Source: Elusimicrobiota bacterium
GTDB lineage: Bacteria; Elusimicrobiota; Elusimicrobia; UBA1565; UBA9628
DNA length: 41,792 nucleotides
Reading direction: 5' to 3'
Assembly: GCA_023249675.1 (NCBI GenBank)
Contig: JAHFCE010000027.1
Location: 1-41,792, forward strand
A program made the translations under genes and the position numbers. The notes under the pieces are model-generated. The model was not told the DNA's origin, made no database searches, and saw nothing but the letters and a program-made list of their open reading frames with translations. This document shows, piece by piece, positions 16,002 to 25,712 of this stretch; the stretch's first letter is position 1, and each line of letters opens with the position of its first letter.

Positions 16002-16525
16002 GCGCCCTCGCGGTCCGTCGGACCGCGGTAAGGTTCGCCGACGGTATTCGTAACGTCCTCGGGAAAATAATCCAGGATGAACGTCATGACATCTCTGATG
16101 GAGATGACGGAGATAGGCTCGTCCTTCTCGTTGACGATCGGAACGTGCCTGTAGCCTCCGACGTGCATATTGTTCATGACGTAGGCGATCATATCCCCGG
16201 GCATGAGCCGCAGCGGATTGGGCGTCATGGCGTCGCTGACCGGACGGGTCCTGAAATCATCCATCTTGCCGATGACCTTGTTGAGAACGTCCCGTTCGGT
16301 GATGATGCCCGCGAGTTTGCCCTTCTTGGTGATCAGAACCGATCCGATTTTTTTCTGCTGCATCAGGCCGACCGCCTCGCCGATGGTGGCGCCGATGTCC
16401 AAGACGGCGGCAGGAGGCAGGAGGAGTTCCGAAAGAGGAAGCTTGAAGATATCGCTGTTGAGAACGGTGATCTTGTCTCTTTCTTTCCCTATCTGCATTT
16501 CTTCTTCTATATCTTCCTCGGCCAT
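15998..16525 (-). CDS. Protein with a pair of CBS domains
   Basis: This 175-aa protein has an acidic N-terminal tail (MAEEDIEEEMQIGKERD) followed by two CBS motifs. The first has IGEAVGLMQQKKIGSVLITKKGKLAGIITERDVL, given here only as a family pattern across residues about 55-90. The second has MHVGGYRHVPIVNEKDEPISVISIRDVM near the C-terminus. Stand-alone CBS pairs bind adenosine nucleotides and act as energy sensors or partners of other proteins. The partner is unknown. I chose the ATG at 16525 because GAGGAGG lies 7 bases upstream. An in-frame start at 16570 would give a tail rich in Pro/Gly and would coincide with the expected transcription start. Confidence 0.85.
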   Translation of the reverse strand: MAEEDIEEEMQIGKERDKITVLNSDIFKLPLSELLLPPAAVLDIGATIGEAVGLMQQKKIGSVLITKKGKLAGIITERDVLNKVIGKMDDFRTRPVSDAMTPNPLRLMPGDMIAYVMNNMHVGGYRHVPIVNEKDEPISVISIRDVMTFILDYFPEDVTNTVGEPYRGPTDREGA

Positions 16526-16576
16526 GGCCCAACCTCCTCGCGAGGCATTTCCGCGACAGGGGGGCGGCATCGGTTA

Positions 16577-16605
16577 AGTATGAGTCCTGTCTCTCGGATA
16601 ATCAA
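16577..16605 (-). promoter_or_regulatory. Promoter of the CBS-domain gene
   Basis: On the minus strand TTGATT (16605-16600) and CATACT (16582-16577) are separated by 17 bp. Initiation is expected near 16570, giving a leader of about 45 bases that carries the GAGGAGG ribosome site. Confidence 0.6.
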
Positions 16606-16667
16606 GGGCCGGCTGAAGGGCGCCGACAACGGGTCAGGGGGACAGTACGCGGCGAGGCCTACAAATT

Positions 16668-16743
16668 TGGTGGACGTGACAGGGATTGAACCTGCGACCT
16701 CATCCTTGCGAAGGATGCGCTCTCCCAGCTGAGCTACACGCCC
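16668..16743 (-). tRNA. tRNA-Ala (anticodon CGC), CCA encoded
   Basis: The 76-base minus-strand gene folds as a standard cloverleaf. The acceptor stem is GGGCGTG/CACGTCC, the D arm has TAGCTCAGCTGGGAGAGC, the anticodon stem CATCC/GGATG holds loop TTCGCAA with anticodon CGC, and the T arm has GGTTCAATCC. The third acceptor pair is G-U, the identity element of alanine tRNAs. The discriminator A and 3' CCA are encoded. It reads codon GCG, which is frequent in this GC-rich genome. Confidence 0.97.
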
Positions 16744-16753
16744 TAACACCCTC

Positions 16754-16782
16754 ATTATGCCAAAAAGCCGGCGCAACGTCCA
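16754..16782 (-). promoter_or_regulatory. Possible promoter of tRNA-Ala
   Basis: On the minus strand TGGACG (16782-16777) and CATAAT (16759-16754) have a 17-bp spacer and lie in the 44-bp gap between mltG and the tRNA. The -10 ends 10 bases before the mature 5' end. The tRNA can therefore be made independently of mltG. Confidence 0.5.
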
Positions 16783-16787
16783 GGCGC

Positions 16788-17773
16788 TCAGCGTGCCGGG
16801 ACCGCGCCCGATCGAGCCTGTTTTTTGAGCTCTTCCTTGGCGGCGCGCATTTTCTTCTCGTAGCGGCGCCTATTGCGAACATGCTCCTCGTTCGTCGCGC
16901 TGAAAACATTCGCGCCCTTGCCGTCGGCCATCAAATAGAGCGCGTCGCCGGCCGCGGGGGACAGCACGGCCGCGATCGAATCCAGCCCGGGGCTGCAGAT
17001 CGGCCCCGGCGGGAGGCCGTAGCGGATATACGTGTTGTAGGGCGAATCCACGGTCACATCCGTCGCGTCGAACTCCTTTTTCCAATGGCCGAGCGCGTAT
17101 TGCACGGTCGGAACGGATTGCAGCCGCATGCGGCGGCGCAGGCGATTGAGATACACCGCCGCGATCATCGGCTTTTCCGCGGACACCGAAGACTCCCGTT
17201 CGACGATCGAGGCCAACGTGACCACCTGGTCCAAAGTCAGCTCCGCCTGAGACCGCGCAGCCAAGTAAAGCGGCCCGGCTCGCCGCTCAAACTCCTGAGT
17301 CATTTTTCGGATCACGCGCTCCGCTCCGTAGCCGGCGGGAAAATTGTAAGTGGAGGGAAATAGGCGGCCTTCAAGCTTGCGCGCGCTGACAAGCGCGAGA
17401 AACTCTCGGGCATCCACGATCCCGGCCTTTTCCAGGCGTTCGGCGACCTGGCTCGCCCGGAAGCCCTCGGGGATCGTGATCTTCAGGTCATCGGTGAGGC
17501 CGAGAGTGAGCTTGCGCGCGACGATGGTCGGCCACTCATGAATGCGCAGGATATAGGTTCCGGGTTTGAGGTGCCGGTCGAAGCCCGTGATCTTGAGAAG
17601 GGCGCGGAAGACGAACACCGACTGCACCACGCCCTTGGCGCCCAACAGTTCCGCCGTCTGCCGCGCGCTGAGGCCCTCGGGAACCTCGACTCGCGCCGGC
17701 GCCCCGGGCTTGACGGCCCACGCGCCCGCCAGGACGAGCGCCAGCGCCGCGGCGGCGAGCAGGACTTTCCGGC

Positions 17774-17777
<4 letters not shown>
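16788..17777 (-). CDS. mltG: Endolytic peptidoglycan transglycosylase MltG
   Basis: MltG cleaves nascent glycan strands near the inner membrane and sets their length. The 329-aa protein has an N-terminal membrane anchor (VLLAAAALALVLAGAW), a LysM-like segment (VEVPEGLSARQTAELL), then the YceG core with GTYILR, IPEGFRASQVAERL, LEGRLFPSTYNFP and TLASIVERESSV, whose glutamate (E193 in VERE) matches the catalytic residue. SPYNTYIRYGLPPGPICSPG and FSATNEEHVRN close the domain. ATG 17777 overlaps the mutase stop as ATGA. It is the only wall gene in this reverse-strand series. Confidence 0.94.
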
Positions 17778-19380
<1,603 letters not shown>

Positions 19381-19384
<4 letters not shown>

Positions 19385-20241
19385 TTCCGCTCTCTGCGTC
19401 CGCCTCGGTTGATGTTCTTGCGCCGCTCTTCCATCTTGCGCAGGTTCTCCTGATGCCGCTGCCGGCCGCGCTCCCCGTTCTGATTGCGCCTAATCTCCAC
19501 ATTCTGCTTAAGCACGGAGCGCTTCTCGATGAGCCTCTTGCGATGATCGCGCATGCGCTCCATGACCTTCCCGCGCATCTCGCGGCGCCGGTCCGGCGGC
19601 AAGACCTTCCACTTGGATCTGATGGCCGCAAGACGTCGGCCCTGGCCGCGCATCTGGCTGCGGCGGGCGATGAAGCGCTTGAGTTGGGCGGCATGCCCGG
19701 GGGCGTGGCCTTTCGCGACCGAGGTCTCCTGGTTCGAGATCAGAAGCTCCGGCGGACCGCCGACGCCGCCGCTGACCTCGACCTTGCCCTCGTCGAAAAC
19801 GCCGACATGAGAATTCTCGCCTTCTACCTCGATGCCGAACTCCGTGCCGCGCACGGCGGCGACGGCGGCGGGCGTGCGCACCCGCAGGCGCTGGCCGCTG
19901 AGCTTCTGGATCTTAGCGAGAAGAGAGCCGACTGAAAGAAAAAACGACGCGTCCGCTTTCTCGGTCTTCTCGATCTTGAAATCAGATTTCTCGCGCACGG
20001 TGATCAGGCTGCCGCCGTCGAGCGCCACCTCGGCCGAAGCTCCCTCGGCGACGACCACGCGATCGCCTTCCTCAAGCGGCAGGCCGGCCTCGCCCGAGAC
20101 CTCGGGCGAGCCGTCGGCGGCGATGACCGTCACGTCGCCGGAAACAGCGGCCAGGCGCGCGTCCCAGCGCTCTTGCTGCGCGCGCGCGGGAACGGCGGCG
20201 AATAGGATGAACGCCAGCGACGCGGCGAGAAAATTCTTCAT
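19381..20241 (-). CDS. Secreted FecR-domain protein with a very basic tail
   Basis: The 286-aa protein has a signal peptide (MKNFLAASLAFILFAAVPARA) and then a FecR-type beta domain, about residues 28-165. That domain shows VSGDVTVIAADG, LEEGDRVVVAEGASAEVALDGG, LITVREKSDF, VRTPAAVAAVRGTEFGIEVE and GVFDEGKVEVSG. The last 95 or so residues are exceptionally rich in Arg, Lys, Glu and Met/Gln, likely helical, with KWKVLPPDRRREMRGKVM, which recalls Leu-Pro-Pro repeats of periplasmic DUF3106-like proteins. FecR domains are usually periplasmic sensor or binding modules. Here there is no sigma factor or TonB receptor beside it. It overlaps the tyrS stop as ATGA. Confidence 0.8.
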
Positions 20242-21398
20242 GGGATCAACTCCACTTTGACGAATTGGTGCTTCCCCATTTTAAGAGTAAACGAGGCCGG
20301 CGCGTTCATGGGCGCGTCCGCCGCCGCCTTGACGCCGTCGATCTGCACGCCGCCCTGCAGGATGAGGCGCCTCGCCTCGCCCAGCGACTTCGCGCCGCCC
20401 GCCTGAACAATGATCTTCGCAAGCGGAAGGCCGGCCGCCACGCGCGCAACGCGCAAGTCGGTCGGCAGCTCCTTCTTGGAGAACGTGCTCTCGAAATACG
20501 CGAGCGCCTCGTCGGCGGCCTGCTGGCCGTGGAAACGCTCCACGAATGTGCGCGCAAGGCGCTTCTTCGACTGCATCGGATGCTGGGCCTTCACCGCGGA
20601 GAGGTCCGCGTCGGTCAGCAATTCGTAGTACGACAGCATCAGCTCATCGGACACGCGCATCGTCTTGCCGAACATGTCGTTGGGCGCATCATTGAGTCCA
20701 ATCGAATTTCTATAGGACTTCGACATCTTCTTCTCGCCATCGAGGCCGACCAGAAGGGGGACGGTGAGCGCGACCTGCGGCTCCTGGCCCGCGTCCTGCT
20801 GCATCTTGCGGCCCATCAGCAGGTTCGTGAGCTGGTCGTTGCCGCCGAGCTCGACGTCGGCCTTCACCGCGACGGAATCGTAGCCCTGCATCAGCGGGTA
20901 CAGGACCTCGAGCAAAGAGATCGGGGAATTCTCCGCGAGCCGCTTCTTGAAGTCCTCGCGCGCGAGCGCCTGCTGCACGGTGTGGCGCTTGAGCGTGTCG
21001 AGCAGGAGGTCGCGCATGAACGGCGCCAGCCATTCGGAATTGAAGCGCAGTTCGGTCCTGTTTTTATCGAGAATCTTGAACGCCTGGTCCTGATAGGTTT
21101 GCGCGTTGGCCTTCACCTCGGCCGCGGTCAAGGTCGGGCGCGTCGAATCGCGACCGGAGGGGTCGCCGACCATCGCGGTGAAATCGCCGATGATGAGGAC
21201 GGCCATATGGCCCAGGTCCTGAAATTGGCGCAGCTTCGTCAACACCACGCTGTGCCCGAGGTGGAGATCGGCCGAGGTCGGGTCGACCCCCAGCTTGACG
21301 CGCAGAACTCGTCCGGACTTCAGCTTCTTGGACAGCTCCTCGTCGCTCACGAGCGAGAGAACGCCCCGTTTCAAACGGGCAAGTGGATTTTGCTCCAT
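20238..21398 (-). CDS. tyrS: Tyrosyl-tRNA synthetase
   Basis: TyrS charges tRNA-Tyr. The 386-aa class I enzyme has the HIGH-type motif DLHLGHSVVLTKL, GDFTAMVGDPSGRDSTRP, LYPLMQGYDSVAVKADVELGGNDQ, the KMSKS loop KKMSKSYRN and a C-terminal S4-like RNA-binding domain (LGEARRLILQGGVQIDG). It is of the TyrRS type that carries ELGGNDQ. I chose ATG 21398 (MEQNPLARLKRG). An in-frame GTG at 21428 overlaps the priA stop as GTGA and would add ten residues (MSVCCNIAHD) not typical of the family, so the exact start is uncertain. Confidence 0.93.
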   Translation of the reverse strand: MEQNPLARLKRGVLSLVSDEELSKKLKSGRVLRVKLGVDPTSADLHLGHSVVLTKLRQFQDLGHMAVLIIGDFTAMVGDPSGRDSTRPTLTAAEVKANAQTYQDQAFKILDKNRTELRFNSEWLAPFMRDLLLDTLKRHTVQQALAREDFKKRLAENSPISLLEVLYPLMQGYDSVAVKADVELGGNDQLTNLLMGRKMQQDAGQEPQVALTVPLLVGLDGEKKMSKSYRNSIGLNDAPNDMFGKTMRVSDELMLSYYELLTDADLSAVKAQHPMQSKKRLARTFVERFHGQQAADEALAYFESTFSKKELPTDLRVARVAAGLPLAKIIVQAGGAKSLGEARRLILQGGVQIDGVKAAADAPMNAPASFTLKMGKHQFVKVELIP

Positions 21399-21408
21399 GT
21401 CGTGAGCA

Positions 21409-21414
21409 ATATTA
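21409..21414 (-). promoter_or_regulatory. Possible -10 box before tyrS
   Basis: TAATAT on the minus strand ends 10 bases before ATG 21398, within the otherwise GC-rich priA-tyrS junction. No -35 match is visible. It would give a leader of only a few bases. Confidence 0.3.
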
Positions 21415-21424
21415 CAACATACGC

Positions 21425-23398
21425 TCACAAAAAGTCGTAGGGGTCGGCGTCGAGCGTCAGCTTCACCGATGAGACAAGAGGGCAGGCGCGCGCTATCTTG
21501 AGGCCGTCCTCGACCGCGGCGGCGGGAAGCTTGATGAGGATGTGGTCGCGGAACTTGCCGCGCACCTGGCGCAGGAGCGCCGGGGCGGGACCCACGACCT
21601 CTGCGGGCGCGGGCAGAGACGCGCGCAGCGCGTCGGCGTAGGCGGCCGCGGCCGCGGTCAGTTTCACCTCATCGGCGCAGGACAGAATCGCGCGAATGAG
21701 GCCTCCAGCCGGCGGATAGCTCAGCTCGACGCGCGCGGCGAGCTCCGCGTCGGCCCAGGCGGCGTAGTCACCGTTGGCGGCACCCTTGATCGCCTCATGG
21801 TCCGGGGACAGCGTCTGCAGGAGCACCTCGCCGGGCTTGTCCGCGCGGCCCGCACGGCCAGCGACCTGTGCCAGCAGCTGCATCGTACGCTCAGCCGAGC
21901 GGAAGTCGGGCATGTGCAGCATGGTGTCCGCGTCGACCACGCCGACGAGCGTCACCTCGGGAAAGTGGAAGCTCTTGGCGACGAGCTTCGTGCCGACCAA
22001 GACGTCAGCCGCCCGCGCGCGGAATCGGTCGTAGACCCGCTCCTCGAGCTTGGCCTCTTTCGAAACGGTGTCGCGGTCCATGCGCAGGACGCGCGCCCCA
22101 GGCAGGCAGCGCTTGACCTCGGCCGCCACGCGCTGCGTGCCCACGCCGCCCGAACGCATGGCCGGCTCGCCGCACGCGCCGCACTGTTCGGGAGGCGGCC
22201 ACTTCTTGCCGCAATGGTGGCAGATCAGCACGAACCCGCCCTCGGGCTTCTCATGCGTGATCTTGGCCACGCCGCAGTCCGCACAACGATCGATCCAGCG
22301 GCATTTGCCGCAGGTGGTCAACGTGGAAAATCCCCGCCGATTGACCAATAAAATCGACTGTTCGCCGCGGCGCAGGCGCTCGGCCATCTTCTCGAGCAGC
22401 TCTTCGGAGAGCACCTCGCCAAACCGGCCCGGCGGCAATGTCGTGACGGTCGGGCGCGGGAGCGCGGAGACGCGCTCAGGCATCGTCAGCATCTCCGCCG
22501 TCCCCGTCCGCGCCATGCTCCAGGCTTCGATGCTGGGCGTCGCCGAACCCAGGACGACGAGCGCGCCGAAGGCCTTCGCGCGCTCGAGGACGACCTCGCG
22601 CGCGTGATAAAAAGGGGAATTCGAGTCTTGCTTAAACGACTCGTCCTGCTCCTCATCGAGCACCGCAAGCCGCAGATGTTTAAAAGGCAGCAGGCAGGCC
22701 GAGCGCGCGCCGACCACCACCTTCACGTCCCCGCGCGAGATCGCAAGCCAGGCGCGGCGCCGCTCGCGCGGAGTCAGGCCCGAGTGCCAGAGCGCCACGG
22801 GCACGCCGAGCGAGGCCGCGAACTCATCGAAAAACGGGCGCGTGAGAGAAATCTCGGGCAGAAGAAACAGCGCCTGGCCGCCGTCCTTGATCGCGCGGCG
22901 GATGAGGCGCAGGTACACCTCGGTCTTGCCCGAGGCGGGCACGCCGAAGATCAAGGCCGTCGCGTGCGCCCTCGCGTCGAGCAGGACGTCGAGGCGCCTG
23001 AGCGCGTCGGCCTGGCCGGGCGTCAAGGTGAAGGCCGGTTCCGCGCGGGCGCGCGCGGGCGAAGCGAGGACCTCGACAGGCTCATCGAGCGATTTGACGA
23101 AGGGAGGAATCAGCGCCTTCAAGGCCTCGCCGATCGGCGCGCCGAAGCGGCGCGCCATGAAGCGCGCGCACGCCACACCCTCCGGGCTCAGCGCGGGACG
23201 CGAGTCGACCGCGGAGTCGAGAAGCTTGAGCGGCCGCTCGGGCTCGCCATCGAAGACCGACAGGATCACGCCCGTCGCCTTGCGCGGGCCAAACGGCGCG
23301 CGTACGCGCAGTCCTGGCGCTGCCGCCATGCCCTCAGGCACGCGGTAATGGTAACCCCTCGGCAGAGGCACGGGGAAAGCGACTTCAGCGATGCGCAT
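21425..23398 (-). CDS. priA: Primosomal replication-restart helicase PriA
   Basis: PriA reloads the replisome at collapsed forks. The 657-aa protein has the 3'-DNA-binding domain at the N-terminus (MRIAEVAFPVPLPRGYHYRV) and a DEAD/H-type helicase with P-loop GVPASGKTEVY (K158). The Walker B box reads LDEEQDESFKQ, where most PriA proteins have DEEH, so Q251 replaces histidine. Eight cysteines (363, 366, 372, 375, 393, 396, 406, 409) form the two zinc sites. DVLVGTKLVAKSFHFPEVTLVGVVDAD and QVAGRAGR follow. GGGGAGGG lies 7 bases before ATG. Its place downstream of gmk-rpoZ-coaBC is conserved in many bacteria. Confidence 0.95.
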   Translation of the reverse strand: MRIAEVAFPVPLPRGYHYRVPEGMAAAPGLRVRAPFGPRKATGVILSVFDGEPERPLKLLDSAVDSRPALSPEGVACARFMARRFGAPIGEALKALIPPFVKSLDEPVEVLASPARARAEPAFTLTPGQADALRRLDVLLDARAHATALIFGVPASGKTEVYLRLIRRAIKDGGQALFLLPEISLTRPFFDEFAASLGVPVALWHSGLTPRERRRAWLAISRGDVKVVVGARSACLLPFKHLRLAVLDEEQDESFKQDSNSPFYHAREVVLERAKAFGALVVLGSATPSIEAWSMARTGTAEMLTMPERVSALPRPTVTTLPPGRFGEVLSEELLEKMAERLRRGEQSILLVNRRGFSTLTTCGKCRWIDRCADCGVAKITHEKPEGGFVLICHHCGKKWPPPEQCGACGEPAMRSGGVGTQRVAAEVKRCLPGARVLRMDRDTVSKEAKLEERVYDRFRARAADVLVGTKLVAKSFHFPEVTLVGVVDADTMLHMPDFRSAERTMQLLAQVAGRAGRADKPGEVLLQTLSPDHEAIKGAANGDYAAWADAELAARVELSYPPAGGLIRAILSCADEVKLTAAAAAYADALRASLPAPAEVVGPAPALLRQVRGKFRDHILIKLPAAAVEDGLKIARACPLVSSVKLTLDADPYDFL

Positions 23399-23501
23399 CC
23401 GGAACCCTCCCCTTTAGGTTTATGATGGATTTTTGTGAAAAGCTTCGGCCGAAAAGCATCGCGGCTTGCTCCAGAGTGCGCTTCACCAAAAGAACACCCA
23501 T
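23385..23501 (-). CDS. Possible 38-aa upstream ORF overlapping the priA start
   Basis: On the minus strand an ORF starts at ATG 23501 with AAGGGGAAA about 6 bases upstream. It reads MGVLLVKRTLEQAAMLF, then GRSFSQKSIINLKGRVPDAHR, and ends inside priA after a 14-base overlap, in another frame. Composition is less biased than in neighbouring antisense frames. It might be a small protein or an upstream ORF that couples to priA, or chance. I know no homologue. Confidence 0.25.
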   Translation of the reverse strand: MGVLLVKRTLEQAAMLFGRSFSQKSIINLKGRVPDAHR

Positions 23502-23559
23502 ACACTTTCCCCTTGCAATCCCCCGAAATTCAAAAAATACCGATGATAGAATAAGAGTT

Positions 23560-23585
23560 TTTCACATCGCGCGCGCGATGTGAAA
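23560..23585 (-). promoter_or_regulatory. 26-bp perfect palindrome in an AT-rich spacer
   Basis: The 26 bases read the same on both strands, with each half TTTCACATCGCGC. It lies within about 110 bases of AT-rich DNA (roughly 23510-23620), in sharp contrast to its surroundings, between the 54-aa ORF and priA. The strand is arbitrary. It could be an operator for a dimeric regulator of priA or a hairpin ending the upstream transcript. No T-run follows it on either strand, so a standard intrinsic terminator is unlikely. Confidence 0.65.
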
Positions 23586-23610
23586 TAAGCTGTAAAAACA
23601 ACACTTATTT
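23583..23610 (-). repeat. AAATAAG/CTTATTT inverted repeat beside the palindrome
   Basis: AAATAAG (23583-23589) and CTTATTT (23604-23610) can pair over a 14-base loop. The arm shares three bases with the 26-bp palindrome, so the two hairpins exclude each other in a transcript. On the minus strand it starts directly after the stop of the 54-aa ORF. It is AT-rich and weak as a terminator stem. Confidence 0.35.
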
Positions 23611-23611
23611 T

Positions 23612-23776
23612 TTATAAAACGAAGGCCTCCGTGGCGTCCGCTCCGGGGTGACGGGCCCCCGAGAGTTGCAGGCCGTTATCAGCACGTTTCTTTACAGGCC
23701 TCGGGCCCGTTGCTTCATCGAGCTTGCGCGCCGAAGCTTCAGAACGGCTCAACAAACTTTCACGATTTTTCGTCAT
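23612..23776 (-). CDS. Small protein of unknown function (54 aa)
   Basis: An ORF too short for most gene finders begins 10 bases after the methyltransferase stop. GGGAGGG lies 3 bases before ATG 23776, rather close but strong. The protein is hydrophilic and basic: MTKNRESLLSRSEASARKLD, then EATGPRPVKKRADNGLQ, then LSGARHPGADATEAFVL. It looks disordered, has no signal peptide or helix of membrane type, and ends at TAA just before the AT-rich spacer. I cannot assign a function. It would be the last gene of the gmk to methyltransferase unit. Confidence 0.45.
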   Translation of the reverse strand: MTKNRESLLSRSEASARKLDEATGPRPVKKRADNGLQLSGARHPGADATEAFVL

Positions 23777-23786
23777 GAGCCCTCCC

Positions 23787-24365
23787 TTACTTCAGCGCGG
23801 TGAACACGAAGTGCGGCGGCATGTTGCGCACCTCGAATTGGATATCGACGCTGGAAAAGTAATCCTTGAGCATCGGGATCAAATGCGTCGTCACCTGATA
23901 GGCGACAAAGCGCCCGCCGGGATTCAGCAACGCCGAGGTCTTCGCGAGCAATTCGTGGCGGCCGCGGCCCGAGAAGAAAGCGAACGGCACGCCGGAGACG
24001 ATCGCGTCCGCGCCGGCCTGGCCATGCGCGGCGAGGATCGTCTCGATCTCACGGACGTCGCCCTGGACCGTGGTCAGGCGCGGGTCGGAAATTTTCGCGA
24101 GTTCCTCGTAAAGCTCCGCATTGAACTCGATGGCGAGCAACGTCGCATCGGGGCGCATCTTCTCGAGGATGCGCTTGGTCATCACGCCGCGCGCCGCGCC
24201 GTACTCCACGATGACCCTCGCGCGCTCGAGGTCCATCGCCTTGACGGTGCGGTCGACGAGATACCGGCTCGAGGGTGTGACGGCCGCCACGGACGGGTCG
24301 TCCAGGAACACCTTCATGTAGCCCATGAACGTGCTGTCGAGCGCGTCATGATCGGGCTCGCTCAT
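23787..24365 (-). CDS. Class I SAM-dependent methyltransferase, phospholipid N-methyltransferase-like
   Basis: This 192-aa protein has a short N-terminal helix region (FMGYMKVFLDDPSVAAVTPSSRYLVDRTV), then a SAM-binding Rossmann fold. Its motif I is VIVEYGAARGVMTKRIL, the acidic end of strand 2 is LLAIEFNAELYEELA, motif II is VQGDVREIE, and SGVPFAFFSGRGRHELLAKTSALLNPGGRFVAYQ covers motifs IV-VI. The layout resembles bacterial phospholipid N-methyltransferases and KsgA-like enzymes. The substrate cannot be fixed. ATG 24365 overlaps the glycosylase stop as ATGA. A longer frame upstream lies inside the glycosylase gene and is not real. Confidence 0.75.
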   Translation of the reverse strand: MSEPDHDALDSTFMGYMKVFLDDPSVAAVTPSSRYLVDRTVKAMDLERARVIVEYGAARGVMTKRILEKMRPDATLLAIEFNAELYEELAKISDPRLTTVQGDVREIETILAAHGQAGADAIVSGVPFAFFSGRGRHELLAKTSALLNPGGRFVAYQVTTHLIPMLKDYFSSVDIQFEVRNMPPHFVFTALK

Positions 24366-25081
24366 ATCGTTGCAAGCTCCTTTTGGAGGTTCTTCATGTC
24401 CGTCCACACGTCGCGCTTGAGATCCGGATTGCGCAGAAGCGCTGCGGGGTGAAACGTCGGCAGCAGCTTGATCAAGGGCAGCCCGCCTCCCGGATCGTAG
24501 GTCCGCCACCGTCCCCGGATCTTCGTGATCGGAGTCAGGTCGCCAAGCAGAGCCTTGGCAGGCACCGCCCCGAGAGTCACGATCACCTTCGGCTTGATCG
24601 TGCGGATCTGCGCCTCGAGCCAGCCGCGACAGGCCTGCATCTCTTCCGGCGTGGGGGGACGGTCGTTGCCGCGGCTCTCGGGATCGGCCGGATTCTTCAT
24701 CGGATGGCACTTCACGATGTTGGCGATGTAAACCGTCCGGCGCGAGAGGCCGATCGACTCCATGATCTTGTCGAGCAGCTGGCCGGAGCGGCCGACAAAC
24801 GGCTCGCCCTGGTGGTCTTCTTGGAAGCCCGGACCCTCGCCGATGAACATGACCTTCGCGTCGGGACTGCCGACGCCGGGCACGGCCTGTATCCGGGAAG
24901 CCCCCAGAGGACAGGCGCGGCACGCGTGGATCTTCGCGGCGAGCTCGGCGAGCGTGCCCGGGGTCGCCGGCGCTTTCGTTTCGACGGCCGGCGCGGACGT
25001 CCAGTCCGAGGAGTCGGAGAGAGAAACCCGCCGGCGCAGCGCGCGACTGAGGTCCTTTAATTCATCAAGCTCGGCGCTCAT
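24362..25081 (-). CDS. Uracil-DNA glycosylase, family 4 (iron-sulfur type)
   Basis: This enzyme removes uracil from DNA. The 239-aa protein has the family 4 active-site motif GEGPGFQED (81-89), [12 protein letters not shown], and the C-terminal motif [13 protein letters not shown]. Four cysteines fit the [4Fe-4S] site: C54 and C57 ([11 protein letters not shown]), C125 (NIVKCHP) and C151 (MQACRGWLE). The first 50 residues are an extra charged tail. The gene lies 16 bases before the coaB end on the same strand in overlap with it (25065-25081), so it is cotranscribed. Confidence 0.93.
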   Translation of the reverse strand: MSAELDELKDLSRALRRRVSLSDSSDWTSAPAVETKAPATPGTLAELAAKIHACRACPLGASRIQAVPGVGSPDAKVMFIGEGPGFQEDHQGEPFVGRSGQLLDKIMESIGLSRRTVYIANIVKCHPMKNPADPESRGNDRPPTPEEMQACRGWLEAQIRTIKPKVIVTLGAVPAKALLGDLTPITKIRGRWRTYDPGGGLPLIKLLPTFHPAALLRNPDLKRDVWTDMKNLQKELATI

Positions 25082-25712
25082 GGAGGAGCCTCGTAATGTC
25101 AGCGACGACGATTTTCGCCACGCGCGCCTTCGGCCCCGGCGGCAGACGGCGCGTCCAGTCCTTCGCGACCAAGGTCGCGGCGATGCGGCCTGAGGCGAGG
25201 GACTCGGGCCCGTTGGCGACGATCAAATCGAGTCCCTTGCGCGCAAGCTTGCGGCGCGCGGACTTCGTCGCTCTCCGCGTTTCGAGAGCGAAGCCCACGA
25301 AGACCTGCCCCGGCCGGCGCTTCGCCGCGGCCTCTTTGATGATATCGGGGTTGGCAATCAAGGTCAAGCGCCTCGGCGAGCCGTTCCGTTTGATCTTGTG
25401 CGCGGCCGCATGCGCGACGCGCCAGTCGGAGACGGCGGCGGCGCCGATCACGGCGTCGGCGCGAGAAGAGCGCTTGAGGGTCTCGCGGAGCATTTCGAGC
25501 GCGGTGGTCACCGGCACGACGCAAACACCGGTCGGCGGCGACAAGGGCGTCGGCCCGCTGACGACGACGACCTTCGCCCCGGCCGCGCGTGCGGCAGCCG
25601 CGAGTGCGAAGCCCATCGCGCCCGAAGACGCGTTGCTGAGGAAGCGGACGGGGTCGAGGAACTCTCGCGTGGGTCCCGAGGTGATCAGGACGGTGCGGCC
25701 GCGGAGGCTCAC
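25065..25712 (-). CDS. coaB: Phosphopantothenate-cysteine ligase CoaB (stand-alone)
   Basis: CoaB couples 4'-phosphopantothenate to cysteine in coenzyme A synthesis. In most bacteria it is the C-terminal half of a fused CoaBC. Here it is a separate 215-aa protein that starts at GTG 25712, overlapping the coaC stop as GTGA. It has [41 protein letters not shown] with the conserved lysine, [17 protein letters not shown] and VANGPESL. The frame is open further upstream, but that part lies inside coaC and has no family similarity. Its end overlaps the glycosylase start by 17 bases. Confidence 0.9.
   Translation of the reverse strand: MSLRGRTVLITSGPTREFLDPVRFLSNASSGAMGFALAAAARAAGAKVVVVSGPTPLSPPTGVCVVPVTTALEMLRETLKRSSRADAVIGAAAVSDWRVAHAAAHKIKRNGSPRRLTLIANPDIIKEAAAKRRPGQVFVGFALETRRATKSARRKLARKGLDLIVANGPESLASGRIAATLVAKDWTRRLPPGPKARVAKIVVADITRLLHERRA

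Noticed and set aside
20265-21440. Long open frame (391 codons) opposite tyrS
   Set aside because: It is a shadow of a full-length TyrS with all motifs; the composition (Arg, His, Leu, Gly) is that of an antisense frame.
23560-23585. Rho-independent terminator at the palindrome
   Set aside because: The stem is followed by AAT or AACTC-type sequence and not by a T-run on either strand.
23399-23786. Riboswitch, SRP RNA, 6S RNA or tmRNA in the spacer before priA
   Set aside because: I looked on both strands for the conserved cores of these RNAs and did not find them. The spacer is explained in part by a 54-aa ORF, the palindrome and a possible short upstream ORF.
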